Origin: a virus
IMG/VR virus record: IMGVR_UViG_3300022925_000166
Location: 1-25,139 of that record
Reading direction: 5' to 3' (one strand)
Length of the DNA: 25,139 nucleotides
Positions 8,959 through 16,951 of this stretch are shown in pieces (position 1 is the stretch's first letter; each line of letters starts with the position of its first letter). A model generated the notes under the pieces. The model was not told the origin of the DNA. It saw only the letters and a list, made by a program, of their open reading frames with translations, and made no database searches. A program made the position numbers and the translations under genes.

Positions 8959-11288
8959 TATTTTCTGCCTTCTCTGCGGCTAACCTTTGGCTCTTCTACT
9001 GGTGTAACCAGCTCTACTTCTACTTGCGGAGCTGGCCCCGTTCTGGCCTCACGGCGCTCTTCTGCGCTAATCCTTGGAAACACCTGCTTGGCAATTATAT
9101 TTACGTCTTTAAACAAAACATCGACGTTTGATCCATCAGCCTTTTTAACCACAACAAATCTGTCATTTATGTTGTAGTGCAAGCGCAAGCCGTCACCCGT
9201 TTCATTGTTAAGCCATATCCCATTCGATGAGATACCAGCCAATGTAACAGGCTCATCTGCAAATTCTGGCAGATCTGGAAAGTCTATTGTTTCAACCTCA
9301 AGAAATCTAAGTGCGTCTTCTGTAAGTAAGCGCTGCATGTTTCTATCAATGGTGCTTGGATTAAGTGTTGGGTCTACGGGAACAATGTATAGCCCCTGCT
9401 TTCTATTAACAATTTGCTTGGGATCGGCTTCTGGCAATAATTCAGCTACAGAATTTTTAACTGCCTCTTGAAGAGTAATATTACCTTCTTGAAATTTATA
9501 ACCAGCAAGTTTAACGACAGTTTCATATTGCTGTAGATATATTGATCTAGCCTCACCAGCACTGCCGCCAAGAAATGCTTCTGTGTAATCAGATCCCTCT
9601 AAAATTAATCTAACTTCTGCTTTGATATCATTCTTATCAGTTGGAGCCATAGTTCCAAAAATATCTTTTTCGCTTAGAGCGGCTATTTCCGCAAGATCCT
9701 GGCGAGTCTCTGCGTTGTCAGTATATAACGCCTGAACATATTCCGGCTTTAATCCTGCCCTTCTTAGCTCTTCTGTAAATCCAGCAGAATAATCACCAAG
9801 GCTTATGCGCAAGGCCTCAAATGTGGTTGCGGCTGTCTCTGTGGGTTGAGACTGAATAAGGTTTACTACCGCACCAGCAAACGGCTTCGGCATTACGTTC
9901 CTAAAGCCCATCGGGGTATTCATGTCATCGTATTGAGATTGCGCAATTTCACGCATCTGCAACAAACCTTGAGCAGCGCCAGCAAGATCACCGACATTTA
10001 ATTTGTCCTGCATATCTTCATAAACACCCTGCGCTGCATCATTTGTTGTAAGCACATATAGTGCTCCATCCTGAGCTATCGCATTATCCCGCTGCTCTAA
10101 AGACTGCTGCCAAGCCAGCAAGGCGGCATCCGCTTTAAGTATTTCATCTGGAGTTTTTGCATTATTAGCAGCAGTCTCATAATCAAGAGAAATCTCATCA
10201 ATTAAATCTGGAGATAAAAAACCAACCGCACCAGTGTTTAGCACATTTTCCTGAGTTTGCGCCCAATCCGAAAAGATTTCTTCAGCGCCCTCATCGCCAA
10301 AAAGATCACGAATATATTGCTCATCAATTTCAAAGCCTGGAGGTGGAGTGCCTCTTTGCCTTAAAGCTGCTTCAGCATTGCTTAAATCAGTTACAAATTG
10401 GTTTTGCCCTTTGTTAATTTCTCTATCTAGATCACCCTGAAGCCTGGCAACAAATGACCTATTTTGCTTAAAATCAAAGCCAGGAAGAGGGTTTTTTTCG
10501 TATTCCTCAAGCAAAATTCTTTTCTGCCCAATGGGGGCTTCGTCAAAACGAAAGATGCGATTAAACTCAAGAGCCTTTGATAGCGTTGCGTCTGTGTAAT
10601 TTATAGACTTTTCTTCACTGGCCCCAATGTCCTGCAAATCAGCAGCTAAAGAATCTCCCAATTTTTGAAGATCTTCTTGAGTTACACCAGGTTGTGTTGC
10701 GGCATCAATTATTTCTTGGCTTCTGATTTTAGCCACTTTACTTACATTTTCAGCCGCAGCAGCTTGAGCTTTTTTAAATGCAATATCAGAATAGCGACCC
10801 TGATAGGTCATTGCGCTATCGCCTAGACGGGCAGACAGCACACCGGCAGCAACCGGATCAACCGCTTGCATAGAAGCAGCATATCCATCTTGAATATCTG
10901 CCATAGATGCTTGGAACGCAGACATAGACATATTGTTTTTATCAGCGTCACGAACAAGGTTCTGCATGTCCTGCTTTGCCAAGCTCTCGATCTCAACAAC
11001 AGCAATCCGATTAGCAGCATCAGATGCAGCACGTTCTGCTATTGTAGTAGGCCCACCGGCCTCACGTAGCGCCTCCAGAGTAGGCAAGGCACCCTCTTCG
11101 CGCACACGCTCTTGTCCACGCAGTTCCGCTGCTTGAGCGGCCTGTTTGAAGGCAAAGTCTGACATACGATCTACTTGCTGAGAAATAGTCTGGCCGAGCC
11201 TTGCCTGTTCACGCGTAGCCGCAAAGTCCATCTGTTGTGGCTGTCTGGTTTGTAAACCAATGCGCTGATATCTGGGAAGGATAGCCAT
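8958..11288 (-). CDS. Internal virion protein (T7 gp15-like position)
   Basis: 776 residues, almost entirely helical and rich in Ala, Gln, Asp and Glu. The N-terminus (QTRQPQQMDFAATREQAR; QTISQQVDRMSDFAFKQ) and long amphipathic repeats such as FKKAQAAAAENVSKVAKIRS are typical of internal core proteins. The C-terminus turns beta-like (GISSNGIWLNNETGDGLRL) and ends in a charged SRREGRK tail. The order tail tubular B, small Ala-rich protein, this protein, large proteins matches T7 genes 12, 14, 15, 16. Its ATG follows the previous stop by 8 bases with a weak ribosome site. It is assigned to the virion core or ejection apparatus by size, composition and order; no family motif was seen. Confidence 0.65.
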   Translation of the reverse strand: MAILPRYQRIGLQTRQPQQMDFAATREQARLGQTISQQVDRMSDFAFKQAAQAAELRGQERVREEGALPTLEALREAGGPTTIAERAASDAANRIAVVEIESLAKQDMQNLVRDADKNNMSMSAFQASMADIQDGYAASMQAVDPVAAGVLSARLGDSAMTYQGRYSDIAFKKAQAAAAENVSKVAKIRSQEIIDAATQPGVTQEDLQKLGDSLAADLQDIGASEEKSINYTDATLSKALEFNRIFRFDEAPIGQKRILLEEYEKNPLPGFDFKQNRSFVARLQGDLDREINKGQNQFVTDLSNAEAALRQRGTPPPGFEIDEQYIRDLFGDEGAEEIFSDWAQTQENVLNTGAVGFLSPDLIDEISLDYETAANNAKTPDEILKADAALLAWQQSLEQRDNAIAQDGALYVLTTNDAAQGVYEDMQDKLNVGDLAGAAQGLLQMREIAQSQYDDMNTPMGFRNVMPKPFAGAVVNLIQSQPTETAATTFEALRISLGDYSAGFTEELRRAGLKPEYVQALYTDNAETRQDLAEIAALSEKDIFGTMAPTDKNDIKAEVRLILEGSDYTEAFLGGSAGEARSIYLQQYETVVKLAGYKFQEGNITLQEAVKNSVAELLPEADPKQIVNRKQGLYIVPVDPTLNPSTIDRNMQRLLTEDALRFLEVETIDFPDLPEFADEPVTLAGISSNGIWLNNETGDGLRLHYNINDRFVVVKKADGSNVDVLFKDVNIIAKQVFPRISAEERREARTGPAPQVEVELVTPVEEPKVSRREGRK

Positions 11289-11296
11289 GTCTTAAC

Positions 11297-11797
11297 CTAT
11301 GCTATTGCCGTTGGTTGTAATTGTCCGTATCTGTATGCGCCCTGTCCGAGTGTACCGGCAGCGCCAACGAAAGAGCTTAACTGTGCAGCTTGACCCGCTT
11401 GCTTGTAAATACCAGCCTGTGTGCTTGCTTGGCCGAGAGCCATAACCGCATTGTCAGCAGCAACATTAAACTCTCTTACGCCCTCACCCATTGCGAAGCC
11501 TTGCAGTGTTGCAGCAGATCCAGATGTGGGATCAATGCCACCGGCAGCACCGCGAGAGATAATTGCAGCAAGCGTTTCGTTTAGATTGCGTAGAGCGTCA
11601 GCGCCTTTTTGCTTATATGCAATAGCCTCAGATCTGCCACGAAGCTCTGCTTGTCTTGCTTGCGCCTCATATTGTCTGCGCTGGGCAGCACCCGCTGCCA
11701 TTTGACCAACAGCAGAAACCCCAGCCATAGCAAGCTGGAACCCACTACTGGCCGCTACTGCACCCGCTGATGCTGCTAATGGAGCTAAAACAGCCAT
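11297..11797 (-). CDS. Small internal virion protein (T7 gp14-like position)
   Basis: 166 residues from the ATG at 11797; a GTG five codons earlier also keeps the frame open, but GGGGA lies about 6 bases before the ATG. Ala, Gly and Gln make up much of the protein. Residues 1-40 are hydrophobic (MAVLAPLAASAGAVAASSGF), followed by an amphipathic helix with RRQYEAQARQAELRGRSEA. This layout, a hydrophobic N-terminus then a Gln/Ala helix, resembles T7 gp14 and its analogues, which enter the outer membrane during DNA ejection. It sits immediately after tail tubular protein B. Assignment rests on order, size and composition. Confidence 0.62.
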   Translation of the reverse strand: MAVLAPLAASAGAVAASSGFQLAMAGVSAVGQMAAGAAQRRQYEAQARQAELRGRSEAIAYKQKGADALRNLNETLAAIISRGAAGGIDPTSGSAATLQGFAMGEGVREFNVAADNAVMALGQASTQAGIYKQAGQAAQLSSFVGAAGTLGQGAYRYGQLQPTAIA

Positions 11798-11798
11798 A

Positions 11799-13997
11799 TC
11801 AATTCCCCACACTTAAACGATATTCAAGACCCAGAACGGTCATGGCCAATGGCACAGATTGGCTTATCGTTATTTGTCCAGTGCCAGTATATCCCAGCAA
11901 GCCGTGAGCAGTCTTAGTGCCGGTAAACGGTTGCACCGCTGTATCCAGCACATCCTCACCAAAGTTCCTAAAGGAAACTTGCTTGCCGTTGATAGTCATA
12001 TCTTGCGTATCATTAATGATAGCATCAACCTGAATGATCCGCTTCTTAAATCCCTGCACCGAGCCAGAAGATAGCACCGGCTCCGCTGGCATTGTCCGAG
12101 CTGTTACAGTGTAGTCTAGGCCTACCTGATAGCTAGTCGTTGCCGCTGTTGCGAAGGTAATCGTGTAAGGCGATGCTGGCACGACCTGAGTAGGCTCAAT
12201 AACGCCATCACGAATGATTGATACAGTCTCACCCTCTAGCTGGTTCATGTTCACTGAGGCAGCAGCGCCGCCGCTCTTAGCGCTATCCAGCGTTAGATCT
12301 GGATTAAACTTCTCCAGCATATAATTATCAGAGCCATTGATGGTGCGCTTTACGATCACATAAACGTCAGCAATCTCCACGCCAACCGCAATAAACTCAC
12401 CGTCAGTTGTAAACCGACTAGGCGCAATTACGTTCTGACCAACCAGAATAGAGTACACCGCCATAGATCCATCTGTGGCATTTACCACAAACAAACGATC
12501 TGACTCATCCGTTGACGCCGCTCGACGCGCAGCCATATCAACAGGATCTTTTAGCAAGTGAGAGCTGAGAGCAGAGATATTTTGGATCTGGTACGATGCA
12601 GTCGTATCGCCAAACTGGAACGCATTGATAGATTTACCCTGACGCTGAATAAACACAGACGCACCGTTAAGATCTTCAATCGGAATGCCAGCCTTTGCAC
12701 CCAGCCGCGTTTGTGGCCGAACAAAAAACGATGCCGGTGTAATAGGATTATCACCAGTCTGGAGAACAACAAACTCACCGCCGGTTGTAAAGATGCGGAA
12801 GTCATTGCCTGAGAAGAGATTAACAATCGTGTTAAGCTGATTGGTGTTGATCGTTGCCTCTACCGCCTCATCATCGAGGCCAGTGCCAGGATTAAAATCA
12901 AAGTAGTTAATAACGCCAGAACCCCATACGGTATTGGGCCGCGACTTAGATCCACCGAAATATAACCGACCCTCATGGAATGCGGCAGACTTTGGCCACC
13001 CGCGAGTGTTTGACCATACATCCTCATAGCCATGCTCGCTTTCCCAATTACCGGCAGTGATTGCGCTGGTATCAAAGAAATTGACCTCAACAACGGCTTT
13101 CATTTCTGTGGCAGAAACAAACTCTACATATCGAGCGCGACCAAAGGTGCTGAGAACCTGAGCATACTCACCAACGGCAGCAGGAGCAAATGCCTCTACC
13201 TTATAGCCCGTTGTCGCATCTGGAGCCGTATCCCACGCGGGATAAACCGTAAGAACCTTTGTGGAAGCAACATAGTCTTCAACATGGCGCGTTTGGCCAG
13301 AGCCAGTGCCAGATGTTAAGGTTATGAACATTCCATTAGGCTCATCATCAACAGTATATGATGTTGCTGCTTTGAGCGTAATTGTATCTGCGCCTCCCGC
13401 CTGTGCTGTGCCAGTGTCAGTCGTTACAGCAGATGCAGTGATCGTAATATTGCCTGTCGATGCGCTGGGCGTAATCGTAAAGTTTGGCTGGTGAGTATCA
13501 AACGCATAAGGATATTGCGGCAGATTGATTAACGGCAAGTTCTCCAGTGTCCAAGACGTATCGCTGTTTCTCACCAGGCGCTTGGTTTGTAGATCTTCAT
13601 GACAAAGAATGAGCGTATCAACTGCTTGCGTGTAATTGATTTCATCGAGCATGGCAGTCGTTATATCTGTGGCCGTGATGTAATCATTGCCAGAGCCGTT
13701 TATGTTTGTTTGCAGCGTACCATCTTTAAATACATAGATACGCTGATTAACGAACACCAACAGATAGCTGTCCGTTACGCTAAACTCAAAGGGAATAACC
13801 TTGAAGTCTGTAAAGGTAGAGCCAAAGTCATAAATGAACTCAAGACCATCACGGCGTTTAAATCCACCCTGGGGCTGAATGATAACATTCGTCGCTTCTT
13901 CCAAAGCGTTCTGATATTGCTGTAGATCAGTACGAGCGCGAATAAGCGGATCAAGCTCGCCAACCGAGAAATTGGTTTGGAACTGGATGATCCGCAT
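11799..13997 (-). CDS. Tail tubular protein B (tail nozzle, T7 gp12-like)
   Basis: 732 residues, close to the roughly 800 of T7 gp12. The N-terminus MRIIQFQTNFSVGELDPLI followed by RTDLQQYQNALEEATNVI and QPQGGFKRRDGLEFI is characteristic of nozzle proteins of marine podoviruses. The rest is beta-rich (beta-propeller-like), with EGRLYFGGSKSRPNTVWGS and LFSGNDFRIFTTGGEFVVL, both typical of the family. It starts 1 base after the stop of the tail tubular A gene, so the two are probably coupled. It forms the tip of the short tail below the adaptor ring and carries the fibres. Confidence is high from N-terminal motifs, size and neighbours. Confidence 0.88.
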   Translation of the reverse strand: MRIIQFQTNFSVGELDPLIRARTDLQQYQNALEEATNVIIQPQGGFKRRDGLEFIYDFGSTFTDFKVIPFEFSVTDSYLLVFVNQRIYVFKDGTLQTNINGSGNDYITATDITTAMLDEINYTQAVDTLILCHEDLQTKRLVRNSDTSWTLENLPLINLPQYPYAFDTHQPNFTITPSASTGNITITASAVTTDTGTAQAGGADTITLKAATSYTVDDEPNGMFITLTSGTGSGQTRHVEDYVASTKVLTVYPAWDTAPDATTGYKVEAFAPAAVGEYAQVLSTFGRARYVEFVSATEMKAVVEVNFFDTSAITAGNWESEHGYEDVWSNTRGWPKSAAFHEGRLYFGGSKSRPNTVWGSGVINYFDFNPGTGLDDEAVEATINTNQLNTIVNLFSGNDFRIFTTGGEFVVLQTGDNPITPASFFVRPQTRLGAKAGIPIEDLNGASVFIQRQGKSINAFQFGDTTASYQIQNISALSSHLLKDPVDMAARRAASTDESDRLFVVNATDGSMAVYSILVGQNVIAPSRFTTDGEFIAVGVEIADVYVIVKRTINGSDNYMLEKFNPDLTLDSAKSGGAAASVNMNQLEGETVSIIRDGVIEPTQVVPASPYTITFATAATTSYQVGLDYTVTARTMPAEPVLSSGSVQGFKKRIIQVDAIINDTQDMTINGKQVSFRNFGEDVLDTAVQPFTGTKTAHGLLGYTGTGQITISQSVPLAMTVLGLEYRLSVGN

Positions 13998-13998
13998 T

Positions 13999-14616
13999 TT
14001 AGTATCTCACATCAATAAGTGAATAATCCTCGATGACTTGCGGCGGCTTGCCACGACTATCAACATTCATTGCTTCGCGCATCAGACCGCCACGGCCACT
14101 ATCAGCCGGTGAACCATATGTTAGAGCGCGGAAATAATCTGCCTTGGATATTTGATCGGTAATTACAAAGGCAAGCTCAGAGGCTAGTGCAGTACGAAGC
14201 AAGCGCACAAAGTAGTTTGGCATTTTGCTTTCTGCTACCGAGCCTTGGTAATCAATAAATACTTGCTCAAAGTTAGTATAGATCTGATCGCCATAGATCT
14301 CCCACCCATACCGGATTGGAAGCTGGCCAAGACCTGAGCTTCGGAATAACGCTATAACGCCTGAGAGCATATCGCCAGGAAGCTGATAAGCATACTTCCA
14401 CTCATCCACCGGCGTAGTAGATAAGCGGCCAAGCTGCTCTTTCTTTACGCTCCAGCTCCAAAGATAGTTTGATAAGAGTGCATCTCGTACATCTGGATAT
14501 AATCTGTCGCAAGCCTGTGCTGCATCAGTACCCTCTGTAAACGACGAAATGGGCGCTGCGCCCAACAGGATAAGAGCATCCGAGCATATTGAAAGTGAGG
14601 TATCACCAGCGGCCAT
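13999..14616 (-). CDS. Tail tubular protein A (head-tail adaptor, T7 gp11-like)
   Basis: 205 residues, near the 196 of T7 gp11. MAAGDTSLSICSDALILLGA, then AAQACDRLYPDVRDALLSNYL with WSWSVKKEQL, is the familiar helical start of podovirus adaptors. The middle has the YAYQLPGDML motif, and WEIYGDQIYTNFEQVFIDYQ forms the beta part. The C-terminus contains LLRTALASELAFVITDQI and ends DYSLIDVRY. It is preceded by an AGGAGG ribosome site that lies directly after a terminator-like hairpin, so it may be limited by read-through. It would form the ring between portal and nozzle. The order adaptor then nozzle is as in T7. Confidence 0.88.
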   Translation of the reverse strand: MAAGDTSLSICSDALILLGAAPISSFTEGTDAAQACDRLYPDVRDALLSNYLWSWSVKKEQLGRLSTTPVDEWKYAYQLPGDMLSGVIALFRSSGLGQLPIRYGWEIYGDQIYTNFEQVFIDYQGSVAESKMPNYFVRLLRTALASELAFVITDQISKADYFRALTYGSPADSGRGGLMREAMNVDSRGKPPQVIEDYSLIDVRY

Positions 14617-14639
14617 GTTGCCCTCCTGTTAGTGAGGAA

Positions 14640-14657
14640 GGGGCGGCGAACCGCCCC
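14640..14657 (-). terminator. GC-rich hairpin with TTCG loop (terminator/attenuator-like)
   Basis: Minus strand: GGGGCGG, TTCG, CCGCCCC, a perfect 7-bp stem with the very stable UUCG tetraloop in RNA. Only two T residues follow before CCTC, so it lacks a full U-tract and could be a partial terminator, an attenuator or an mRNA 3'-end stabiliser. It lies between the 81-residue gene and the tail adaptor gene. Confidence 0.7.
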
Positions 14658-14664
14658 AACCTTA

Positions 14665-14910
14665 TTAGGTAGTCAAATCAGTGACGGTTATAACGCCACT
14701 GGTATTGATTAATTTACACAGCGCTTGGCTATCACTAGCAACGACCCAAAGGGCGTCACCAGTTGTGATAAGTCCTTCAACCGTGTTGAAATAACCTGAG
14801 CCTTTAACAGTTGCCAAATTATCAGCAGATGAGCTGTAAGTGTACATCGCTGGAGCGTTTCCACTCTTGGATGCAGCAACGGTTGACCAGTTTGCAGATG
14901 CGAATGCCAT
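14665..14910 (-). CDS. Small capsid-associated (decoration-like) protein
   Basis: 81 residues, low charge, rich in Ser, Thr, Ala and Val. The centre reads VKGSGYFNTVEGLITTGDAL followed by WVV, close to the G-Y-F-N ... L-x-x-G-D-x-(I/L) pattern seen in small head-fibre or decoration modules of phages. The end (SGVITVTDLTT) is beta. It starts 12 bases after the major capsid stop with an AAGGAGAG ribosome site, and a stable hairpin follows its own stop. This places it in one expression unit with the capsid gene. A head decoration or fibre role is inferred from the motif and neighbourhood. Confidence 0.6.
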   Translation of the reverse strand: MAFASANWSTVAASKSGNAPAMYTYSSSADNLATVKGSGYFNTVEGLITTGDALWVVASDSQALCKLINTSGVITVTDLTT

Positions 14911-14922
14911 TGTCTACTCTCC

Positions 14923-15762
14923 TTATGCTTCAGTACAAGCGATTTTGACAATGCCTTCGCCGTCGATTGCAACAGAACCGGCAGAGAACATCGAGCTAAC
15001 CAAGAACGATGTCTTTTCTGGGACATAGTTTACTTCGGTTTTCTGCGACATTGACTCAGCGTAGCCCATTGAATCTTTGTGCCAGGCAAAACAGGTACGA
15101 GTTGAAGGCTTAGGAATACCACCTTCGTCACGATCGCCCATTGTCAAAATGTTAAAGCCCATGAACGTGTTGATCTCACCTTGCACAAGAGCCTTTACCG
15201 CAGCAAAGTCTTGGCTTGTGATCTCTTGTTCACCGAGCAATGAATCGAGCTGTGTTGCGTGCATCAACAAGTAACGACCTTCAGATGGTACGTTCTTCTC
15301 GTTAAGAGCTTTTGCTGTTGCGCGTAGCTTCTCGATGTTCATGTCAGTGTTACCACCTGGGCCAACTGTTGTAGCAACAGAAGATGTGCCGGTAGCAGCA
15401 TTCAAAGCATCAATCATAATCTGGTCCATGCGACGAGCGATAGACTTAGATACGACTTGAACCAGCTCAGAGCGCTCATCGAAGTTAATGTGCGATTGCT
15501 GGAAGATGTCTGAATATTCTGCCGCGATGTAATCTTCCATCGTTGCAGTTACCTGACCATAGGTCACGTTCAGTGGTGTGACATCAGTTTGTGGAACGCG
15601 AAGTGTAGCAACACCTTTCCCGATTGTGGGGAACTTTACAGTATTACCAGCTACTCCGCTGCGTGTCCGCATCGTGCCGCGAAGCAGCGATTCGGCTTGA
15701 TACGCTTGTTTGACCTCAGAGTCGAAAAGATCAACAAACGCCGTAGTGACGTTCTGCGCCAT
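14923..15762 (-). CDS. Major capsid protein
   Basis: 279 residues. The N-terminus MAQNVTTAFVDLFDSEVKQA leads to YQAESLLRGTMRTRSGVAGN and VKFPTIGKGVA, the N-arm and E-loop style start of podovirus HK97-fold capsids. It then has YIAAEYSDIFQQSHINFDER and RRMDQIMIDALNAATG, a spine helix. The C-terminal part holds LMHATQLDSLLGEQEITSQD and a P-domain-like FLVSSMFSAGSVAIDGEGIV. The gene follows the scaffold gene after a 168-base structured gap and has an ideal ribosome site (AGGAGGT, 7 bases before ATG), consistent with very high expression. The position after portal and scaffold and before the tail adaptor makes this confident. The specific capsid subfamily was not determined. Confidence 0.9.
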   Translation of the reverse strand: MAQNVTTAFVDLFDSEVKQAYQAESLLRGTMRTRSGVAGNTVKFPTIGKGVATLRVPQTDVTPLNVTYGQVTATMEDYIAAEYSDIFQQSHINFDERSELVQVVSKSIARRMDQIMIDALNAATGTSSVATTVGPGGNTDMNIEKLRATAKALNEKNVPSEGRYLLMHATQLDSLLGEQEITSQDFAAVKALVQGEINTFMGFNILTMGDRDEGGIPKPSTRTCFAWHKDSMGYAESMSQKTEVNYVPEKTSFLVSSMFSAGSVAIDGEGIVKIACTEA

Positions 15763-15930
15763 TGCAGATACCTCCTAATAGGTTTCAACAAAACGCTTCC
15801 GTTATCCGAGGTTCGGGCGGTCGCTTGCGCGTTATGGCCGCGCCAGCCAGTAGAATACTACATTCAACGGGCCGGTGCGCGGTTAGCCGTTAAGGGCAAA
15901 ATACACGCAAGCGATACTTATTGCAAGAGT
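15763..15930 (-). other. Structured leader region before major capsid gene
   Basis: This is a 168-base gap with no reading frame in an otherwise packed genome. On the sense (minus) strand UCGCUUGCGUGU (15914-15903) pairs with ACGCGCAAGCGA (15832-15821) over 12 bp with one G-U pair. Inside, CCGCG (15882-15878) pairs with CGCGG (15842-15838), CCGGCC (15875-15870) with GGCUGG (15848-15843), and GTAG (15861-15858) with CTAC (15853-15850). Two more hairpins follow (15816-15806 and 15803-15792) before the ribosome site at 15776-15770. An alternative AACGG/CCGTT pairing exists near 15868-15890. It is a candidate cis-regulatory RNA; no known family was recognised. Confidence 0.6.
15898..15926 (-). 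promoter_or_regulatory. Possible sigma70-like promoter for major capsid gene
   Basis: The minus strand has TTGCAA, exactly 17 bases, then TATTTT, each matching consensus at 4 of 6 positions. It lies just after the scaffold stop. Transcription from it would begin near 15890, inside the outer stem described for the leader. Such a transcript would lack one strand of that stem and could adopt the alternative AACGG/CCGTT pairing instead. Confidence 0.45.
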
Positions 15931-16701
15931 TTAGGCTCTTTGCTGTGATTGGAACCATTGACGTTCGATTTTTGTACGCCAACCCGCATCTGTTTTCCAG
16001 CGAGGATCTGCGATTGCCGACTCAAGATCTTCCCTAGTAAACTCTTGTTGTTCGACTACTGGCTTGATCGGAATATTTTCATTCGTAATGGCCTGGTGAT
16101 ACTTTAAGAACGCATTGATTGAGTCAGCATTATTCAGAGAGTACGCTATCGCTTCACGCTCAGAGTTGTTGAGAGGCGCTTTCATCAAGATGCGTTCAGT
16201 CATTTGGATCTTCTCAGAGGCGTTAGAGCCTAGCTTCTCCATCTCAGCGCGTTGATCGTATTGGATGCTCTCTTGCTCATCCTTCGCCATAGATAAGACG
16301 CGACCGGCAAGATCCTCGAAGGCATCCTGGCTAATCCCGTTTTCTTTAGCCCAGTCCTGATATACGGCGACAGTCGGATCGTCAGCGTCCAAACCCTGAT
16401 CCGCAAGTGAAGATATATCATACTGCTCCGGTGCTTTATGTTTGCCCGACTTAAACTTCTTTTCCAGCTCCGCGTAACTTTTCGCCAGCTTTTCAACATC
16501 AGGGCCATCCTCATCCCAAAACTTTGCAGGGTAATAGTCAGGGCGCTCTAGTGGCCCATCGTCATCATCAGATGACTGCATCTCCTCTTGTGGCTGTTCG
16601 TGAACCGGAATAGGCGCATCCTCCTGTGGAGCCTCCGGTTCTGCCACGTTAATCATCGGTGCATCTGCATCCGCTTCTATTGCTGCCGCTTCTTCAGCCA
16701 T
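15931..16701 (-). CDS. Capsid scaffolding protein
   Basis: 256 residues. The first ~60 are very acidic and Pro/Glu-rich (EPEAPQEDAPIPVHEQPQEE; SSDDDDG). RPDYYPAKFWDEDGPDVEKL, with KSYAELEKKFKSGKHKAPEQ, is the conserved core of podovirus scaffold proteins. A helical region (MAKDEQESIQYDQRAEMEKL) and a basic C-terminus (WRTKIERQWFQSQQRA) follow; the latter is the usual capsid-binding end. It lies between portal and capsid genes, as expected, and overlaps the upstream small gene by 8 bases. It directs procapsid assembly and is released before DNA packaging. Confidence is high from composition, motif and position. Confidence 0.87.
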   Translation of the reverse strand: MAEEAAAIEADADAPMINVAEPEAPQEDAPIPVHEQPQEEMQSSDDDDGPLERPDYYPAKFWDEDGPDVEKLAKSYAELEKKFKSGKHKAPEQYDISSLADQGLDADDPTVAVYQDWAKENGISQDAFEDLAGRVLSMAKDEQESIQYDQRAEMEKLGSNASEKIQMTERILMKAPLNNSEREAIAYSLNNADSINAFLKYHQAITNENIPIKPVVEQQEFTREDLESAIADPRWKTDAGWRTKIERQWFQSQQRA

Positions 16702-16951
16702 TGTTTGACCTTCCTATTCTTTTTTCAATCATACGAACAAGCTCTGCCATTCCCGTCCTAGCATAACCAAAACTCGCATCTTCTCCAGGGAACCAAGTCG
16801 GTTGCTCAATCGTAATGCTGCGCAAATGGCTTAGAACCTTCTGCCCCTCAGAACTCTTGAAAACCTTACCATACAGAATATCCATATCGTCGGCTCTTGG
16901 CGCTTCACTTACGGCTTGGGTTAATCCTTCCCAGCCTTCTGGTGAACTCAT
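16694..16951 (-). CDS. Bbp19-like small phage protein
   Basis: 85 residues. The pattern FKSSEGQKVLSHLRSIT, WFPGEDASFGYARTGMAELV and RMIEKRIGR matches what I recall of the Bbp19-type family of podoviruses: a helix ending in VL-x-x-L, an aromatic/Pro linker, then a G-x-x-x-(L/V)V-x-x-I helix. Members typically lie beside the portal gene. Here its ATG overlaps the portal stop by 4 bases (ATGA) and its end overlaps the scaffold start by 8, which suggests strict co-translation with head genes. The function is not known; a role in head assembly is inferred from context only. Confidence 0.6.
   Translation of the reverse strand: MSSPEGWEGLTQAVSEAPRADDMDILYGKVFKSSEGQKVLSHLRSITIEQPTWFPGEDASFGYARTGMAELVRMIEKRIGRSNNG

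Noticed and set aside
14709-15026. 105-codon minus-strand frame bridging the capsid and 81-residue genes
   Set aside because: It is out of frame with two well-supported genes that each have their own Shine-Dalgarno.
15763-15930. tRNA or tRNA-like attachment site in the capsid leader
   Set aside because: There is no acceptor stem, anticodon arm or proper T-loop in either strand; the paired elements do not fit a cloverleaf.
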